From NCBI GenBank assembly GCA_003577005.1, contig QEUW01000131.1:1-18582 (forward strand): 18,582 nt of DNA, in the 5' to 3' direction. This stretch comes from Chloroflexota bacterium (GTDB lineage: Bacteria > Chloroflexota > Anaerolineae > Caldilineales > Caldilineaceae). Position 1 is the first letter of the stretch, and every line of letters begins with the position of its first letter. The notes below the pieces were generated by a model. That model saw only the letters and a list, made by a program, of their open reading frames with translations. It was not told the origin of the DNA and did not search any database. A program made the position numbers and the translations under genes. This document shows positions 16,103 to 18,582 of this stretch, in pieces.

Positions 16103-16374
16103 AGGCAACTGATAGCTGGCCTGGTACTGTTCATCGCGCTCGCAGGCGCGCTCAGCGCGGCGCAACTCCTCCCCAGCTTGGAATTTACGCGGTTGAGCGT
16201 GCGGGCGAATGTAGATTACGCCTTTGTCAGCGGTGGCTTTCCGCTGCGAGATACTTGGCAGATCGTGCTGCCGGGGGTCTTGACCCAATTTTCTCCGCTC
16301 TACATTGGCGTGGCAGGGTTAGGGCTGGTTATCTTGGGGATCGGGAACTGGGTCTTTGGGTCTAGCAGCCATGC

Positions 16375-16423
16375 CACTCCCCCACCCCCCAACTCCCCCA
16401 CTCCCTACTCTCTACTCCCCTTC
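16375..16423. repeat. Pyrimidine heptads inside the YfhO-like gene (second)
   Basis: CACTCCC, CCACCCC, CCAACTC, CCCCACT, CCCTACT, CTCTACT and CCCCTTC run in seven-base phase and encode HATPPPPNSPTPYSLLP (about residues 338-355) in a loop between hydrophobic segments. The length keeps the frame. Confidence 0.72.
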
Positions 16424-17402
16424 TTCGCCCTCCTGACCCTTATCGCCCTCCTGCTCTCCTACGGTGGGAATGCCTTTCTCTATCCACTCTTTTATCAGGT
16501 TGCGCCCGGGTGGGGTCTCTTTCGGGGACAGGAGCGGGCGGCGTTGCTTGTGGCGTTGGGGTTGAGCGTGCTAGCCGGCTATGGCGCAGCAGCCATCCCG
16601 ACGATGCAGTTGCGAACCCGCCAGTGGTTGGCGCTGCTCTTTGTGATGCTCGTTGCCGGTAGCGTCTATATCTTTGGGCTTTTCTGGCAGCTTCCCGGTC
16701 GCACTGCGATTGGGCAAGGCAGCTATCTTGTGGTTGCTTTTTTCACGCTGACGCTGGCGGCGGCGCTGACCGTGCTCTTGCGGCTGCCGGGGTGGAGCGC
16801 ACGGCGCAGCCTTTTTGTTACGGCCCTGGTTCTGGCCAACCTCTTCTGGGCCAACGCCGCCACCAATCTTGCCCCCTTCGGCCCTGCGCGCAAGACCGTG
16901 GTTGCTCCCGAAGTGGCGGCGCTGGCAGCAGCCGTCAGCGAGCGGGCCACAGCCAACCTGGGCTTGCCTGGCCGTGTGTATAACGAATTTCGTGTCTATG
17001 AAAATTACGGGGTCCGCTCGCAAGTCGAAGATGTCTGGGGCAGCAGCCCGTTGCGGCTGGCGCGCTATGCCGCCCTCTTTGACAACTTTCCCCTCGACCG
17101 CATGTGGCGGCTGACGGGCGTGGAACACGTCCTGACCTGGCGCCGCGAACTGTTCGAGCCCAGCACGCTCCTGGCCGAGTTCCCCCAGGGCAACCCGGCT
17201 ACTCGGCAACCACAGCTTCGACATCGAGCGCATCGCGTTGCTGCCGCCGGCCGTCCTCGACGTGGCGCAGGGCGATGGAGATGTGGACGCTTTCGACATT
17301 CATCTAGCACGACCGGCGTTCAATCAATTGGCGGTGACGATCCACAGCGAACAAGGCGGTTTCCTTGTCATCAGTGAGAACTGGCTGCCAGGCTGGCGCG
17401 TC

Positions 17403-17475
17403 GAGAATGCAGAATGCGGAGTGGGCAATGGGGAATGTGGCAGTCTTCAGTCTCCAATCACAGATCTCCCCCTAC
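17403..17475. repeat. Heptanucleotide tract replacing a C-terminal loop of the YfhO-like gene
   Basis: Purine-type units GAGAATG, CAGAATG, CGGAGTG, GGCAATG and GGGAATG (17403-17437) are followed by CAGTCTT, CAGTCTC, CAATCAC, AGATCTC and CCCCTAC (17441-17475). The polarity is again purine then pyrimidine. It lies right after ENWLPGW, where relatives usually have a short loop before the next beta strand, so it looks like an insertion at a tolerant site. Confidence 0.78.
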
Positions 17476-17650
17476 TCAGTGTTCAGCGCACAAATCTGAC
17501 TCTTCTGGGTGTGCCTGTACCACCGGGGGCAGTGCGCTTTTCGCTGGTTTACTGGCCGGAGCGTGTACAGTTGGGGTTGTGGATTAGCGGCGGCGCGTTG
17601 GTTCTGTTGCTGGCCGGCTCGATTGGGCACTGGTGGAAGGGATCGCGGCA

Positions 17651-18582
17651 GTGAAAGAGGGCTGGCTGCGGATCGGCCCATTGGCGATCCTCCTGGGGGC
17701 ATTTGGCCTGCGAGCCTGGCAGTTAGATTTCCAGGAGTTGCGTGGGGATGAGGCGTTTGGTTATTTTTTTAGCTTGCGCCCATACGGTGAGATCATCGAC
17801 GCCACTTTTACCCTGCAGGAGCCACACCCGGAGCCTTTGGTTTGGAGTCCTTGCCGTCGCTCTAGTGATACGTTTGGGGCGCCGCCTGGACTTGCCATCC
17901 TTGTCCACGCTACTGGCCGCAGCGCTGATGGCGTTCAGCCCGTACGCCATCTGGCACAGCCAGGATGCGCGCATGTACAGCATGAGCCTGGTGTTGACGC
18001 TGGCAAGCACCTGGCTGGCGGTCGAATGGCTCCAGCGGCAGCGCGCCCAGGGGGCACCCGCGTGGGCAGTGGCCTATCTGGCCGTGAATTGGCTGGCTTT
18101 GCACACGCACTATTTCAATGCCTTTGTCCTGCTGGCGCAGAGCCTGTTTGTTTTCACCCGCACGCTGGTGCTCTGGCGGCTGTGGAATAGACTGGTGGCT
18201 TGGATGTCACTCCAAATCATCCTGGCCCTGCTCTATCTGCCGTGGCTGCTGCCGGCGCTGCCCTTGCTGACCGGTTATGGCGGCAACGGCGACTCGCCGG
18301 GTTTCGGCGCGATGATATGGCGCTCTCTAAGCGTCTTTGCTGTTGGTGAAAGCGTGCCGGCAGAGCAGCGCATTGGGTGGGCAGCGCTTGGATTGCTGCT
18401 GTTGCTGCTTGGGGTGGCGCAGTTGTGGCAGCGTGGCCCCAGCGGTCGCCGGGCGCTCTGGCTGTTGGCGCTTTATCTTTGCACGCCCCTCCTGGCGACC
18501 TGGTACAGTGCGCAGCAACGTCCGATCTTCAACGAGCGCTATCTGATCGCCGCCGCACCACCCTTCTACCTCTTCGTCGCCA
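17651..18582 (+). pseudogene. GT-C (GT39-like) membrane glycosyltransferase, frameshifted near 17830 and cut by the window end
   Basis: GTG 17651 overlaps the TGA of the preceding gene (GTGA), indicating coupling. The first frame encodes a hydrophobic helix and the acidic loop motif LRGDEAFGYFFSLRPYGEIIDATFTLQEPHP, typical of GT-C enzymes. It then loses family resemblance and stops at 18190. From 17832 another frame is family-like and stays open to the window end: SLWFGVLAVALVIRLGRRL, then FSPYAIWHSQDARMYSMSL (compare AESQETRMYTL in the first GT-C protein), LHTHYFNAFVLLAQ, and FNERYLIAAAPPFYLF. About 30 residues normally lying between EPHP and the second helix seem to be missing, so an out-of-frame deletion of roughly 100 bp is likely. 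The 3' end is outside the window. A sequencing or assembly error remains possible. Confidence 0.8.

Larger units (their letters stand above)
15359..17654 (+). pseudogene. YfhO-like multi-pass membrane protein, interrupted by a frameshift/deletion near 17190-17205
   Basis: The N-terminal part reads like YfhO-family proteins, which act in cell-surface glycosylation: DGDFTHHFLPF (acidic D48/D50 in the first loop), then PLWNPYTYAGHPFLADTQAAVFYP, then about 11 further hydrophobic segments, and later VYNEFRVYENYGVRSQVEDVWGSSP. The start is GTG 15359 with GGGAG six bases upstream. The first frame is family-like to LLAEFPQGNPAT and then runs as Arg-rich nonsense to a stop at 17377. The family-like sequence resumes in another frame (about 17196: RLLGNHSFDIERIALLPPAVL ... 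GGFLVISENWLPGWRV ... LTLLGVPVPPGAVRFSLVYWPERV) and stops at 17654. Roughly 30 residues expected between the two parts appear to be missing, so a deletion that is not a multiple of three is likely. Three heptad inserts are inside it. It may be a real decayed gene or an assembly error. Confidence 0.8.

Noticed and set aside
17764..17770. Run of seven T bases as a programmed frameshift site
   Set aside because: The original frame is still family-like for about 20 residues after the run, so the frame change happens later and is accompanied by missing residues.

Overview
The window looks like a piece of chromosome from a GC-rich bacterium, most likely a Chloroflexota (Anaerolineae/Caldilineae-like) lineage. 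This is inferred from the long-form PurC, the paired GlgC paralogues, and the crowd of large GT-C/YfhO-type membrane proteins interrupted by short tandem repeats. No rRNA, tRNA, CRISPR array or insertion sequence was seen.

Layout. (1) 1-3657, minus strand: an apparent operon read from right to left, with a 527-aa unknown protein carrying two winged-helix-like segments, a 146-aa Cys-pair protein, purC and purE (purE runs off the left edge). A consensus-like promoter lies at 3738-3767. (2) 3658-4022: divergent intergenic region with that promoter, an inverted repeat over its -10 box, a large composite hairpin (3857-3922) and a candidate plus-strand promoter. (3) 4023-6607, plus strand: two GlgC (ADP-glucose pyrophosphorylase) paralogues in tandem. 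The first is catalytically complete. The second has Glu at both the Arg and the Lys positions of the N-terminal nucleotide-binding signature and looks like a modulatory subunit. (4) 6608-8764: two tandem hairpins with compensatory base changes, a GNAT acetyltransferase and a class III (GabT-like) aminotransferase. (5) 8836-18582: a cell-surface glycan cluster. It contains a GT-C glycosyltransferase, a perosamine-synthase-like DegT aminotransferase, a dolichyl-phosphate-mannose-synthase-like GT2, a second GT-C-like membrane protein, a YfhO-like membrane protein and a further GT-C enzyme. The last two are each broken by an apparent out-of-frame deletion. The expected logic is that the GT2 loads a sugar onto a polyprenyl phosphate and the multi-pass GT-C proteins use it outside the membrane, while the DegT enzyme makes a 4-amino sugar.

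The most unusual feature is a family of degenerate seven-base tandem repeats. They occur in spacers (1993-2069, 7410-7444, 12062-12124) and inside the loops of the membrane-protein genes (9334-9419, 9810-9851, 14027-14084, 16075-16102, 16375-16423, 17403-17475). An identical 24-bp block occurs in two different genes but is read in different reading frames, so the homology is at DNA level. The tracts often run from purine-rich to pyrimidine-rich heptads and can fold back. One array supplies a start codon and another a stop codon. They resemble the heptameric STRR repeats of filamentous cyanobacteria.
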